This document shows positions 1-8,625 of a DNA stretch of 64,000 bases, in pieces. A program made the translations under genes and the position numbers. The stretch is taken from NCBI RefSeq assembly GCF_003355475.1, contig NZ_CP031356.1, positions 310,001-374,000 of the forward strand, in the 5' to 3' direction. Below the pieces are notes generated by a model, which saw only the letters and a program-made list of their open reading frames with translations, made no database searches and was not told the origin of the DNA. The DNA comes from Brachybacterium saurashtrense. Its GTDB lineage: Bacteria > Actinomycetota > Actinomycetes > Actinomycetales > Dermabacteraceae. Each line of letters opens with the position of its first letter. Position 1 is the first letter of the stretch.

Positions 1-2477
1 GCTGGCTGGTCGAGGTCGAGGGCGCTCCCGTCCAGCGCGGCGGCAGCGCGAACGCCAACTCCCGCGCCCAGGAGCGCGTGCAGCAGCGTGCCGCCTCCGC
101 GGAGATCTCCCTGGACGTCGAGGAGAGCTTCGTCGCGGGCTGGAACGGCATGTCGGTCTCGATGGACGACGCCGACGTCGCCAAGCTCCGCGGGGTCTCC
201 GGCGTCACCGCCGTGTACCCGGTGCTCGAGGTCGATCTGCCCGAGCCCGTCTATGCCTCCCCGGAGGACGTCTACGGCAACGCCATGACCGGCGTGGACC
301 AGGTGCAGGAGGTGGACGGCCTCACCGGCGAGGGCGTCACCGTGGGCGTGATCGACTCCGGCATCGACTACAACCACCCCGACTTCGGCGGCTCCGGCAC
401 CGAGGACGAAACCGCCGACTTCCCCGGCGACCGCGTGGTGGGCGGCTACGACTTCGTGGGCGACGACTACGACGCCGGCAGCGGCACCTCCCCGAAGCCC
501 GACGAGTACCCGGACGACTGCGGCGGGCACGGCTCGCACGTGGCCGGCATCATCGGCGCGGACGGCGAGGTGCTGGGCGTGGCCCCCGAGGTGGACCTGA
601 TGTCCTACCGCGTCTTCGGCTGCGACGGCTCCAGCAGCACCGACGTGATCCTCGCCGCGATGGAGCAGGCCATGGAGGACGAGGTGGACGTGGTGAACAT
701 GTCCCTCGGCGCCAGCTTCATGACCTGGCAGGACTACCCGACCGCGCAGATGTCCGACACGATGAGCGACAACGGCATCACCATGGTGATCTCCGCCGGC
801 AACTCCGGCCGCTCCGGCACCTTCTCCAGCGGCGCCCCCGGCGTCTCCTCCTCGGCGATCACCGTCGCCTCGGTGGACAGCACGCACATACGCTCGACCT
901 ACGCCACCGCGGCGGGCCGGGAGATCGGCTACACCTCCGCCACCGGCGCCCCGGAGGCACCCACCTCCGGCGAGCTCACGCTGATCTCCGCCGGCGCACC
1001 GGGCACCGAGGCCGCCCAGGCCTGTGACTCCTCCGTGGTGCCGCAGGCCACCGGCGAGGGCCAGGCACTGCTCATCGAGCGCGGCGAATGCAGCTTCCAC
1101 CTCAAGGCCCTCGCGGGCCAGGAGGCCGGCTACGACGCCGTGATCATGTACAACAACGCGCCCGGCGCCCTGAACCCCACGGTCGAGGGCGACACCGAGA
1201 TCACCATCCCCGTGGTGATGGCCAGCCAGGAGGACGGTCTCGCCCTCCAGGAGGCGCTCGCCGCCGGCGAGGTGACCTGGGCCTGGCAGGAGGGTACGAT
1301 CGTGCTCGAGAACGACACCGCCGGCCTCGTCTCCGAGTTCTCCTCCTACGGCCTCACCGCCGAGCTGGAGCTCACGCCCGACGTCGCCGCTCCCGGCGGC
1401 TCGATCTGGTCCACCATCCCGCTCGAGCAGGGCGGGCACGGCGCGAAGTCCGGCACCTCGATGGCGGCGCCCCACGTCGCCGGCGCCGCGGCCCTGCTGC
1501 TGGAGTCCGCCCCGGAGCTCGAGCCCGGTGACGTGAAGACCGCGATGATGAACACCGCGGACCCGCTCACCTGGTCGCTGATCCCCGATGCGGGCTACCT
1601 CGAGCCGGTGCACCGCCAGGGCGCGGGCCTGCTCGACATGGTCGCCGCGGTGCACACCGCCACCCGGGTGGACGAGCCCTCGCTCTCCCTCGGCGAGGGC
1701 GAGGACGGACCCCGCACCGTCACGCTCACCGTCCACAACGACTCCGACGTGGAGCAGAGCTACACGGTGGGCGTGCGCCACGGCATCGCCACCGGCCACC
1801 CCACCTACAACCCGGAGTTCTACGACGCCCAGGCCACCACGGAGCTCGGCGCCGATACCGTCACCGTGCCCGCGGGCTCCAGCACGGAGCTGACCGTCAC
1901 CCTCGGCGAGGACTTCGGCGCGGACGGGATCGTCTACGGCGGCTGGATCACCCTCACCGGCGCGGAGGACGACATCGTGGTCCCCTTCGCCGGCCTCTCC
2001 GGCGACTACCAGGCCCTGCCGATGTTCTCCGACCAGGGGATCGGCCTGCCGTTCCTGGGGGCCTCCGACGGCGAGGGCTCCATCCTCGGCATCGGTGAGG
2101 ACGGCCACGAGTTCACCATGCAGGACGGCGACGTCCCGTACCTGGCGTACTACCTGAACTACCCGGCCGAGCGCGTGGAGTTCAGCGCCTACGAGATCCG
2201 CTCGAAGGGTCGCCAGAAGGTGGTCAACCCCTCCGTCGGCCTGATCGACGCCTCCGACCACGTGGGACGCTCCGGCGAGCCCGAGGTCTACGGCTGGGAC
2301 GGCAGCTACTCGCTGAAGAACCAGAAGTCCAAGACCGTGAAGAACGGGGACTACGTGCTCGAGATGCGGGTGCTCAAGCCCCTCGGCGATCCGGAGAACC
2401 CGGACCACTGGGAGACCTTCACCTCCCCGCAGTTCACGATCGACAACCCCAGCCCGGGCAAGCCCGGGGCGCGCTGA
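1..2477 (+). CDS. S8 subtilisin-like serine protease, 3' part (5' end outside window)
   Basis: The frame is open from base 3, so the start lies upstream; 824 residues are visible. The catalytic triad is clear: Asp in GVIDSGID (bases 354-356), His in GGHGSHVAG (528-530) and Ser in SGTSMAAPHVAG (1458-1460). The oxyanion Asn sits in SAGNSGRSG (801-803). A protease-associated (PA) insert lies between the oxyanion Asn and the Ser, roughly bases 960-1340, and an Fn3-like domain follows from about 1690. The first visible residues (WLVEVEGAPV) look like the end of an inhibitor I9-type propeptide, as expected for a secreted enzyme. There is no sortase motif or C-terminal membrane segment. It probably degrades extracellular protein. 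The GTG at 78 is unlikely to be the real start because the propeptide-like frame continues before it. Confidence 0.93.
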   Translation, partial: WLVEVEGAPVQRGGSANANSRAQERVQQRAASAEISLDVEESFVAGWNGMSVSMDDADVAKLRGVSGVTAVYPVLEVDLPEPVYASPEDVYGNAMTGVDQVQEVDGLTGEGVTVGVIDSGIDYNHPDFGGSGTEDETADFPGDRVVGGYDFVGDDYDAGSGTSPKPDEYPDDCGGHGSHVAGIIGADGEVLGVAPEVDLMSYRVFGCDGSSSTDVILAAMEQAMEDEVDVVNMSLGASFMTWQDYPTAQMSDTMSDNGITMVISAGNSGRSGTFSSGAPGVSSSAITVASVDSTHIRSTYATAAGREIGYTSATGAPEAPTSGELTLISAGAPGTEAAQACDSSVVPQATGEGQALLIERGECSFHLKALAGQEAGYDAVIMYNNAPGALNPTVEGDTEITIPVVMASQEDGLALQEALAAGEVTWAWQEGTIVLENDTAGLVSEFSSYGLTAELELTPDVAAPGGSIWSTIPLEQGGHGAKSGTSMAAPHVAGAAALLLESAPELEPGDVKTAMMNTADPLTWSLIPDAGYLEPVHRQGAGLLDMVAAVHTATRVDEPSLSLGEGEDGPRTVTLTVHNDSDVEQSYTVGVRHGIATGHPTYNPEFYDAQATTELGADTVTVPAGSSTELTVTLGEDFGADGIVYGGWITLTGAEDDIVVPFAGLSGDYQALPMFSDQGIGLPFLGASDGEGSILGIGEDGHEFTMQDGDVPYLAYYLNYPAERVEFSAYEIRSKGRQKVVNPSVGLIDASDHVGRSGEPEVYGWDGSYSLKNQKSKTVKNGDYVLEMRVLKPLGDPENPDHWETFTSPQFTIDNPSPGKPGAR

Positions 2478-2505
2478 GCCCCCGGCCCACCGCGGCATGA
2501 CAGGA

Positions 2506-2536
2506 GGGCGGCGGCACCATCACGGTGCCGCCGCCC
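2506..2536. terminator. Bidirectional hairpin between protease and sialidase operon
   Basis: A perfect 13-bp stem (left arm 2506-2518, right arm 2524-2536) closes a 5-base loop. It lies between the convergent stops at 2477 (+) and 2582 (-). There is no T-tract on either side, so it resembles the U-less hairpin terminators common in high-GC actinobacteria. Confidence 0.75.
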
Positions 2537-2581
2537 TTCGTCATGTCCGGGTCGCCGGGGAAGACCCGGACCCGGGGCCGC

Positions 2582-3730
2582 TCAGGCGTCGCCGAGCGTC
2601 CCCGGCGCGATCCGCGCCACCCGGATCTCGCGGGCCTCCACCTCCCACAGCACCACGATCGCGCCGTCCTCGAGGCCCTGCACCGCGGAGTAGTCCAGCG
2701 GGCCGGGCTCGAACACCAGCAGCTCCCGCCAGGTCGCGCCGTCGTCGTCCGAGGCGCTCAGCGTGCCCCGCACCCGGGCGAAGCGGTCCCAGGCATTGGT
2801 GAACAGCAGCTGCCGAGCGCGCGGATCGCCCGCGGGCGCCCCGGGATGCCGGGCGGCGAGCTGGGCGTTGTTGCCCGGGTCCACGAACTGCGGGTCCACG
2901 CCGCGGTCCTCCCAGGTGGCGCCGCCGTCCGCGGAGACGGCGATCCGGCGGTGACCGCCGCGCACGTGATCGCGCGAGTTCAGCAGCACCCGCCCGTCGG
3001 AGAGCTCCACCACCGTGGTCTCGTCCATGTCCTCGCCCACGGGCTCGCCCCGCTGCCAGGTCTCGCCGTGGTCGTCGGAGAACAGCACGTAGGAGCGCAC
3101 CACCTCGTCCTCGCGCGGGCCCCGGCCGCCGGCGGCGGCGCCCTCGGCACGGAACCAGCCGCAGTACGGCTGCACCAGGCGCCCGGCGTAGAGGCCGCGC
3201 TGCAGCACGATGCCGCTGCCGGAGGTGGGGAACGCGGTGCGCAGCAGCGCCGGCGGGGCGGCGACCTCGGTGACGGAGCGGAAGGCCCAGCTGCGCCCGC
3301 CGTCCTCGGAGACGCCCACGGCGGAGCCCATGACGTCGCGGTCCGCATCGTCGGTGCCGGCCAGCGCATCCCAGACCCCGCGGTCCTTGGCGTGGGTGTG
3401 GAACACGAACAGCCGCCCGGCGGCGGGGTCGTGGAGGAAGCTCGGGTCGCAGTACCACTGCCTCCCCTTGCGATCCGCGTCCCGCAGCGTCTCCAGCGGG
3501 CCCCAGGTGCGGCCCCCGTCCAGGGAGCGGCACTGCACCAGACCCGTCGGGTCCGGCACGTCCTGGCCGGTCTCGCGGCCGTCGAAGGCGGCCAGCAGGT
3601 GCCCGCCGCCCAGGGAGATCAGGCCCACGATGCGGTACCGGGGCCACGGCCCCTCCCCGGCCCGGGCCAGCACCGTGTGCGGCACCGGGGCGTCGGGGAC
3701 GGGGGCCGGGGAGGAGCCGAGGTGGATCAT
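2582..3730 (-). CDS. Exo-alpha-sialidase-like protein without signal peptide
   Basis: 382 residues, GH33-like six-bladed propeller. It cleaves terminal sialic acid from glycans if active. Five Asp boxes are visible (SLDGGRTW, SEDGGRSW, SDDHGETW, SADGGATW, SDDDGATW). The candidate nucleophile pair is retained: Glu242 in VELSDG and Tyr347 in LDYSAV. The Arg-triad FRIP motif is altered to YRIV (residues 32-35), keeping the Arg but losing the Pro. The start ATG overlaps the stop of the upstream sialidase (ATGA), so the start is well fixed. The protein begins directly in the catalytic domain with no Sec or Tat signal. It is close in sequence to the upstream Tat-exported paralogue. It is the last gene of the operon. 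It may act in the cytoplasm on imported sialosides; weak activity or loss of activity is also possible. Confidence 0.85.
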   Translation of the reverse strand: MIHLGSSPAPVPDAPVPHTVLARAGEGPWPRYRIVGLISLGGGHLLAAFDGRETGQDVPDPTGLVQCRSLDGGRTWGPLETLRDADRKGRQWYCDPSFLHDPAAGRLFVFHTHAKDRGVWDALAGTDDADRDVMGSAVGVSEDGGRSWAFRSVTEVAAPPALLRTAFPTSGSGIVLQRGLYAGRLVQPYCGWFRAEGAAAGGRGPREDEVVRSYVLFSDDHGETWQRGEPVGEDMDETTVVELSDGRVLLNSRDHVRGGHRRIAVSADGGATWEDRGVDPQFVDPGNNAQLAARHPGAPAGDPRARQLLFTNAWDRFARVRGTLSASDDDGATWRELLVFEPGPLDYSAVQGLEDGAIVVLWEVEAREIRVARIAPGTLGDA

Positions 3731-4971
3731 CGCGACAGGATCCAGTCCATGTCCAGGCGCGCGAAGGTGATCGTCTCCTGCGCGGCCTCGTAGAGCAGGC
3801 CGAACTCGTCCCCGCCCAGCGGGATGATCACCGAGTACTGGCACGCACCGGGGGCGAACACCCGCTTGCGCGCCCAGGTGGCGCCGTCGTCGGTGGAGAT
3901 CTCGATGGTGCCGTTCTCCCGCGTGTGCGGCACGTGATCGGCGTGCGAGAACAGCAGCACCTTCGCCTTCGCCGAGCCCTTCGGCGCGTCCGGGTAGGCG
4001 CGGGAGAGCTGCGCGTTGTTGCCGGGGTCCACGAGGGAGGGATCGCGGTGGAGATCCTCCCAGGTCTCGCCGCCGTCGTGGCTGTAGGCCACCCAGCGCC
4101 GGCCCGTGCGGACGTGCTCGCGCGAGTTCATCATGAGGGTGCCGTCGGAGAGCTCGGCGACCTTGTTCTCGTCCATCTCGGTGCCGACGGGCGTGCCCAT
4201 GGTCCAGGTCTCGCCGTGATCGTCGGAGTAGACCGAGTACGCGGAGACGTCCTCGCCCCCGGAGCCGTTGCGGAACCAGCCTGCGTACTGCTGGATCAGG
4301 CGGCCCTTGTGCGCGCCGTAGCGCAGCTGGATGCCGGCCCCGGAGGAGGCGAACATCGCGCGGCAGTCCTCGGGCTTGACCACTTCGGTGAGGGAGCGGT
4401 GCTCCCAGGTGAGCCCGGAGTCGTGGCTGACGGAGAGGTTCGCGCTCATGATGCGGCGATCCTCGTCGTCGTTGCCGTACTCGCCATCCCACACGCCCAC
4501 GTCCTTGGAGAAGACGCAGAACAGGAAGATCGTGCCGGTCTCGACGTCCACCACGTAGGAGGGGTCGGAGTAGCCGAGCTTCTCCCCGGGCACGGACGAC
4601 TCGTTGCCGGCGCGCACCACCTCGGGCTCGCCCCAGGTGCGGCCGCCGTCCGTGGACCGACGCTGCCAGATGGAGTTGGGGGAGGGGGAGTCCCCGTGCA
4701 CGGGGCGCTTGTCGAAGGCGGCCAGCAGATCGCCGTTCGGCGCGACGGCCAGCGCGGGGATGCGGAAGTTCTGCACTCCCCAGTCGCCCGGGGCGGCGAG
4801 CACCTGCTCCACGTAGGTGCCGCGACGGCTGCCGTGCTCCTTCACCGGTGGGAGGGCGGCGGTACCGGCGTGCTCGGGCCGCTCCGCGGAGGCGGCAGCG
4901 GCGCCGCCTCCCAGCGCAGCGAGGGCGGCGGCGGTGCCCAGCAGGCCGCGGCGGGTCATCGGGATATCCAT
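3727..4971 (-). CDS. Tat-exported exo-alpha-sialidase (neuraminidase)
   Basis: 414 residues from the ATG at 4971, chosen because AAGGAG lies just upstream and because it gives a clean twin-arginine signal (TRRGLLG, then an Ala-rich stretch to about residue 29). The frame stays open further upstream to 5106, but that stretch is not signal-like. FRIP is intact at residues 69-72. Five Asp boxes are seen, near residues 106, 182, 249, 297 and 359. The candidate acid/base is Asp94, with Glu273 in AELSDG and Tyr379 in CQYSVI as the nucleophile pair. It should release N-acetylneuraminate from host or dietary glycoconjugates outside the cell. It sits 158 bp downstream of nanE, after a hairpin, and overlaps the next sialidase by 4 bases. 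Confidence 0.92.
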   Translation of the reverse strand: MDIPMTRRGLLGTAAALAALGGGAAAASAERPEHAGTAALPPVKEHGSRRGTYVEQVLAAPGDWGVQNFRIPALAVAPNGDLLAAFDKRPVHGDSPSPNSIWQRRSTDGGRTWGEPEVVRAGNESSVPGEKLGYSDPSYVVDVETGTIFLFCVFSKDVGVWDGEYGNDDEDRRIMSANLSVSHDSGLTWEHRSLTEVVKPEDCRAMFASSGAGIQLRYGAHKGRLIQQYAGWFRNGSGGEDVSAYSVYSDDHGETWTMGTPVGTEMDENKVAELSDGTLMMNSREHVRTGRRWVAYSHDGGETWEDLHRDPSLVDPGNNAQLSRAYPDAPKGSAKAKVLLFSHADHVPHTRENGTIEISTDDGATWARKRVFAPGACQYSVIIPLGGDEFGLLYEAAQETITFARLDMDWILSR

Positions 4972-5096
4972 CGGGTGTTCTCCTTCATCGGGGTTTCCTT
5001 CAGGGTCTCGTCCCATGAGGATCACGGGGCGGGGGCTCGGGGCACGCCGTCGAAGGGCTCGAGGCGTGGGGGTGCGCGGCGGGGCCGGTGACAGGT

Positions 5097-5120
5097 CCGG
5101 GCGCACTCGAGTGCACCCGG
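5097..5120. promoter_or_regulatory. Inverted repeat just after nanE
   Basis: Two 12-base arms meet between 5108 and 5109 with a single mismatch (5102/5115); the core GCACTCGAGTGC is a perfect palindrome. It lies 10 bases past the nanE stop and 126 bases before the sialidase start. It could attenuate read-through into the sialidases, protect the 3' end of the nanE message, or bind a regulator. Confidence 0.5.
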
Positions 5121-5129
5121 GGGACGGGG

Positions 5130-5813
5130 TCAGGCGTCGGTGACGGCGGTGCGGAACCAGGTGGTGAGGGTGGTGGGGTGGGTGATGGCGGTGCCGACGA
5201 CGACGGCGTGGGCGCCTGCGGTGCGGGCGGCGGCGGCCTGGTCGGGGGTGTGGACGCGGCCTTCGGCCACGAGCGCGGAGGTGGTGGGGAGGCGGCCTGC
5301 GAGCTGGTGGAGGAGGTCGAGGTCGGGGCCGGTGGTCTTCTCGCGGGCGGGGGTGTAGCCGGCGAGGGTGGTGCCGATGATGTCGATGCCGAGGTCGGCG
5401 GCTGCCAGGGCGGCGTCGAGGCTGTCGCAGTCGGCCATGAGGGGGCCGTCGAAGCGGGTGCGGATCTGCTCGACGGTCTGGGCGAGGGTGCGTCCGTCGG
5501 GGCGGGGGCGGGTGGTGCCGTCGAGGGCGAGGATGTCGGCGCCGGCGTCGAGGACGGCGAGGGCGTGGTCGAGGGTGGGGGTGATGAACACGCCGTCGGT
5601 GCCGTCCTTCCAGATCCCGATCACGGGGATGTCCACCGCGGCCTTGACGGCGCGGATGTCCTCGAGGCCCTGGGCGCGGACGGCGGAGGCGCCGCCGGTC
5701 TCGACGGCGGCGGCGACCTGGGCCATGGTGCGCGGGTCGCGCATCGGCTCGCCGGGGTAGGCCTGGCAGGAGACGATCAGGGTGCCTTCGAGGGCGGAGA
5801 CCAGAGGATGCAC
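5130..5813 (-). CDS. nanE: N-acylglucosamine-6-phosphate 2-epimerase NanE
   Basis: 227 residues. It converts ManNAc-6-phosphate to GlcNAc-6-phosphate, the last committed step of sialic acid breakdown before the amino-sugar pathway; cytoplasmic TIM barrel. Family motifs are present: catalytic Lys69 in IGIWKDG, DGTTRPRP, MADCDS and the C-terminal phosphate site GTAITHP. The GTG start at 5813 was chosen because AAAGGA precedes it by 5-6 bases and because the protein then begins at the usual family position. It follows nanK by 55 bp on the same strand. Confidence 0.95.
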   Translation of the reverse strand: MHPLVSALEGTLIVSCQAYPGEPMRDPRTMAQVAAAVETGGASAVRAQGLEDIRAVKAAVDIPVIGIWKDGTDGVFITPTLDHALAVLDAGADILALDGTTRPRPDGRTLAQTVEQIRTRFDGPLMADCDSLDAALAAADLGIDIIGTTLAGYTPAREKTTGPDLDLLHQLAGRLPTTSALVAEGRVHTPDQAAAARTAGAHAVVVGTAITHPTTLTTWFRTAVTDA

Positions 5814-5868
5814 GGCGGTCCTTTCGGGACGGCGGGTCAGCGGCAGGGCAGGTCGGGGAGCGGCGGGA

Positions 5869-6810
5869 TCAGGGGGCGAGCTCGTCGAGCGCGCGAGCGG
5901 CGGCGCCCAGCAGCGCGGCGTGGGAGCCCGCACTCGCCGGCAGCACCGGCAGTGTCGCGACCACGTCCATCGCCTCGAGGGCGAGCCCCTCGGCGACGGC
6001 CTCGTGCCACAACGGGCCGGCCTCGGCCACCCCGCCGGTGAGCGCGACCGCCTCGGGGTCCAGCACGTTCGCGAGCGCGCCCACGGCCCGGCCGGTGGCG
6101 CGCCCGGCGATCCGGCAGGCCCGACGGGCGGGGCCGTCGGCACGGGCGGCCTCGGCCACCAGCGCGCGGCCGTCGGCGAGGGAGCCGTCGGCGCCGAGCC
6201 GGTGCGCCAGGTGCACGATCCCGGGCCCGGAGGCGAGCCCCTCCAGGTGCCCGGTGCGGCCGCAGGGGCAGGGCACGCCCTCCGCCTCGGGCACCGGCAG
6301 GTGGCCCACGTGGCCCGCCGCGCCGCGGGCACCGGCGAGGATCTGCCCGTCCACGACCAGCGCGCCGCCGATGCCGGTGCCCACGGCGACCAGCAGCAGC
6401 GAGGAGCGGCCTCGTCCGGTCCCGAAGCGGGCCTCGCCCAGACCGTGGGCGTGGACGTCGTTGAGCACGGCCACGGGCACCGCGAAGCGCTCTGCGAACG
6501 GGGTGCGCACATCGGTGCCCGCCCAGCCGTTGAGGGAGGAGGTGGCATGGGTGACGGTGCCGGCCGCGCCGTCGATCACGCCGGCGCTGGAGAGCCCCAC
6601 GGCCCGCAGGCCCAGTCCGCCGCGCACACGCTCGGCGAGGTCCAGCGCCGCCCCGAGGATCGCCGTCGCGCCGGCGGCTGCAGGGGTGGGCACCTCCGCC
6701 ACGCCCTCGAGGCGCGGGCCCGCACCCGCGGCGCCCGGGGCGGCGTCGTGCACCAGGGCGGCACGGATCTTCGTGCCGCCCAGGTCGAGGGCGAGGACCG
6801 GCTCAGGCAC
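5869..6810 (-). CDS. nanK: ROK-family N-acetylmannosamine kinase NanK
   Basis: 313 residues. It phosphorylates ManNAc at the 6-hydroxyl using ATP. The N-terminal phosphate-binding motif DLGGTK is at residues 9-14. The ROK zinc site appears as GHVGHLPV...CPCGRTGH, where the last Cys of the usual CxCGxxGC is His. The GTG start overlaps the nanA stop in GTGCCTGA, so the two are translationally coupled. The position between nanA and nanE makes ManNAc the likely substrate; by sequence alone a glucokinase could not be excluded. Confidence 0.92.
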   Translation of the reverse strand: MPEPVLALDLGGTKIRAALVHDAAPGAAGAGPRLEGVAEVPTPAAAGATAILGAALDLAERVRGGLGLRAVGLSSAGVIDGAAGTVTHATSSLNGWAGTDVRTPFAERFAVPVAVLNDVHAHGLGEARFGTGRGRSSLLLVAVGTGIGGALVVDGQILAGARGAAGHVGHLPVPEAEGVPCPCGRTGHLEGLASGPGIVHLAHRLGADGSLADGRALVAEAARADGPARRACRIAGRATGRAVGALANVLDPEAVALTGGVAEAGPLWHEAVAEGLALEAMDVVATLPVLPASAGSHAALLGAAARALDELAP

Positions 6811-7744
6811 GGGCGCTCTCGAGCAGCCCCGTGCTCTGCAGGATCCCGCGGATCCGCTGCACGGCCTCGCCCTCGATCGGGGACATCGGGGTCGCCATCG
6901 TGTTGGTGGAGACGACGCCCAGCTCCCGCAGCGCCGTCTTGAACGCGCCGACGCCCGCGGCCGGGCCCACCTTGCCGGTGGGCTGGAACACGATCTCGAA
7001 CAGCGCCGCGAGACGATCCTGCTCGGTGCGCACCTGCTCCCAATCGCCGGCCTGCGCGGCGCGGTGCATCCGCGCGTACCCGGCCGGGTCCACGTTCCCC
7101 AGCCCCGGCACGGAGCCGTCGGCGCCGGCGAGGTAGGCGCCGTCCACCACCACCTCGTGGCCGGTGAGCAGCGTGAGCGGGGAGCCGGCCGCCCGGTTCC
7201 CGGCGGCCAGGCGGCGGAAGCCCACGTCATCCCCGCTGGAGTCCTTCACCCCGGCGATCACGCCGTCCGATCCCAGGCGCAGCAGCTGCGCGGCGGAGAG
7301 CTTGGTGTGCACGCACACGGGGAGGTCGTACGCCCACAACGGGCGGTCGGTCGCAGCAGCGATCGCGCGGAAGTGCGCGTCGATCTCCTCCGGGCCGGTG
7401 ATCGCGTAGAACGGGGCGGTGGCCACGTAGCCGGCCAGGTCGAAGCGCTCGGCGGCGCGGACGTGCTGGAGCACGCGATCGGTCTGCATGTCGATCACGC
7501 CCGCGATCACCGGCACCTGGCCGGCCACGATCCCGGTGACGGCCTCGAGCACCGCCTCGCGGCGGGCATCGTCCCAGAAGGCCACCTCGCCGCTCGAGCC
7601 GAGGGCGAAGATGCCGTCCACCCCGCCGTCGAGCAGGTGGGCGACGAGGCGCTCCAGCGAGGGCAGGTCCAGCTCGCCCTCGGCGGTGAGCGGGGTGAGC
7701 AGCGGGGGGACCACTCCGGAGAGCGGGGCGGGGGCAGTGGTCAT
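6803..7744 (-). CDS. nanA: N-acetylneuraminate lyase (DapA superfamily)
   Basis: 313 residues, class I aldolase TIM barrel. It splits N-acetylneuraminate into ManNAc and pyruvate. The carboxylate-binding motif is GSSGE (49-53), the catalytic Tyr is Tyr139 in WAYDLP and the Schiff-base Lys is Lys167 in GVKDSSGD. The start ATG has AAGGAG 8-9 bases upstream. Within the DapA superfamily dihydrodipicolinate synthase and other aldolases look similar; the assignment as a lyase rests on its place between the transporter and nanK-nanE. The 3' end overlaps nanK by 8 bases. Confidence 0.88.
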   Translation of the reverse strand: MTTAPAPLSGVVPPLLTPLTAEGELDLPSLERLVAHLLDGGVDGIFALGSSGEVAFWDDARREAVLEAVTGIVAGQVPVIAGVIDMQTDRVLQHVRAAERFDLAGYVATAPFYAITGPEEIDAHFRAIAAATDRPLWAYDLPVCVHTKLSAAQLLRLGSDGVIAGVKDSSGDDVGFRRLAAGNRAAGSPLTLLTGHEVVVDGAYLAGADGSVPGLGNVDPAGYARMHRAAQAGDWEQVRTEQDRLAALFEIVFQPTGKVGPAAGVGAFKTALRELGVVSTNTMATPMSPIEGEAVQRIRGILQSTGLLESARA

Positions 7745-7794
7745 GGCGGTGGAGCTCCTTCGTTCGGCGATGGGGTGCGGGGGAGGCGGTGCGG

Positions 7795-8625
7795 TCACAG
7801 CAGCGACGGCGCCGCGGCCAGCAGCGAGCGGGTGTAGTCGTCCTTCGCCTCGGAGAAGATCTGCGCGGTCGTGCCGTGCTCGACCACCTTCCCGCGGTGC
7901 ATGACGATCAGGGAGTCGGAGATGAACCGGACCGTGCTCATGTCGTGCGTGATGAACACCAGGCCCAGGCCCAGCTCCCGCTTGAGGTCGGTGAGGAGGT
8001 TCAGCACCTGCGCCCGGACGGAGACGTCCAGCGCGCTGGTGGGCTCGTCGGCGACGATGATCTGCGGCTCGAGGGCCAGTGCGCGGGCGATCGCCACGCG
8101 CTGGCGCTGGCCGCCGGAGATCTGCCGCGGCAGCACCTCGACGGCCGACTGCGGCAGGCCCACCAGGTGCAGCAGCTCCTTCACCCGGGCCAGGCGCTGG
8201 GGCTCGGTGCCGATGCCGTGCACCCGCAGCGGATCCATCAGCGTCTCCCGCACCGGCAGGCGCGGGTTCAGCGCGGTGGAGGGGTCCTGGAACACCACCG
8301 AGACCTTCCGGCCCAGCTCCCGGCGGGAGGCGCGGTCGCGGGACAGCGGCAGTCCGTCGAAGGTGACCCGCCCCGCGGTGACCGGCTGCAGGCCGGTCAT
8401 CACGCGCGCCAGGGTGGACTTGCCGGAGCCGGATTCGCCCACCACGCCGAGCACCTCCCCGCGACGCACCGACAGGCTCACCCCGTCGACGGCGCGGATG
8501 GTGTCCGGGCGGAACAGCCCGCCGCTGCGCAGGCGGTGCACCACGTGGACGTCCTGCAGCTCGATCGCGGGGGCGTCCGCCGGGCGCGGGGCGGAGGAGG
8601 ACTGCGGTGCGGAGTGTGCGGTCAT
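7795..8625 (-). CDS. Oligopeptide-type ABC transporter ATP-binding protein (DppF/OppF-like)
   Basis: 276 residues, one ABC domain: Walker A GESGSGKS, signature ISGGQRQR, Walker B IIVADEPTSALD and the switch His in ITHDMS. It ends soon after the nucleotide-binding domain and lacks the Cys-containing OppF tail. The start ATG overlaps the stop of the upstream fusion protein (ATGA). It should pair with the ATPase half of that fusion as the second nucleotide-binding subunit of the importer. In bifidobacteria, family-5 systems of this type serve sialic acid uptake, which fits this operon. Confidence 0.92.
   Translation of the reverse strand: MTAHSAPQSSSAPRPADAPAIELQDVHVVHRLRSGGLFRPDTIRAVDGVSLSVRRGEVLGVVGESGSGKSTLARVMTGLQPVTAGRVTFDGLPLSRDRASRRELGRKVSVVFQDPSTALNPRLPVRETLMDPLRVHGIGTEPQRLARVKELLHLVGLPQSAVEVLPRQISGGQRQRVAIARALALEPQIIVADEPTSALDVSVRAQVLNLLTDLKRELGLGLVFITHDMSTVRFISDSLIVMHRGKVVEHGTTAQIFSEAKDDYTRSLLAAAPSLL

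Noticed and set aside
6803-7744. Dihydrodipicolinate synthase (dapA)
   Set aside because: The fold and Lys/Tyr motifs fit both, but the gene lies between a sialic acid-type transporter and nanK-nanE, with 8-base coupling to nanK.
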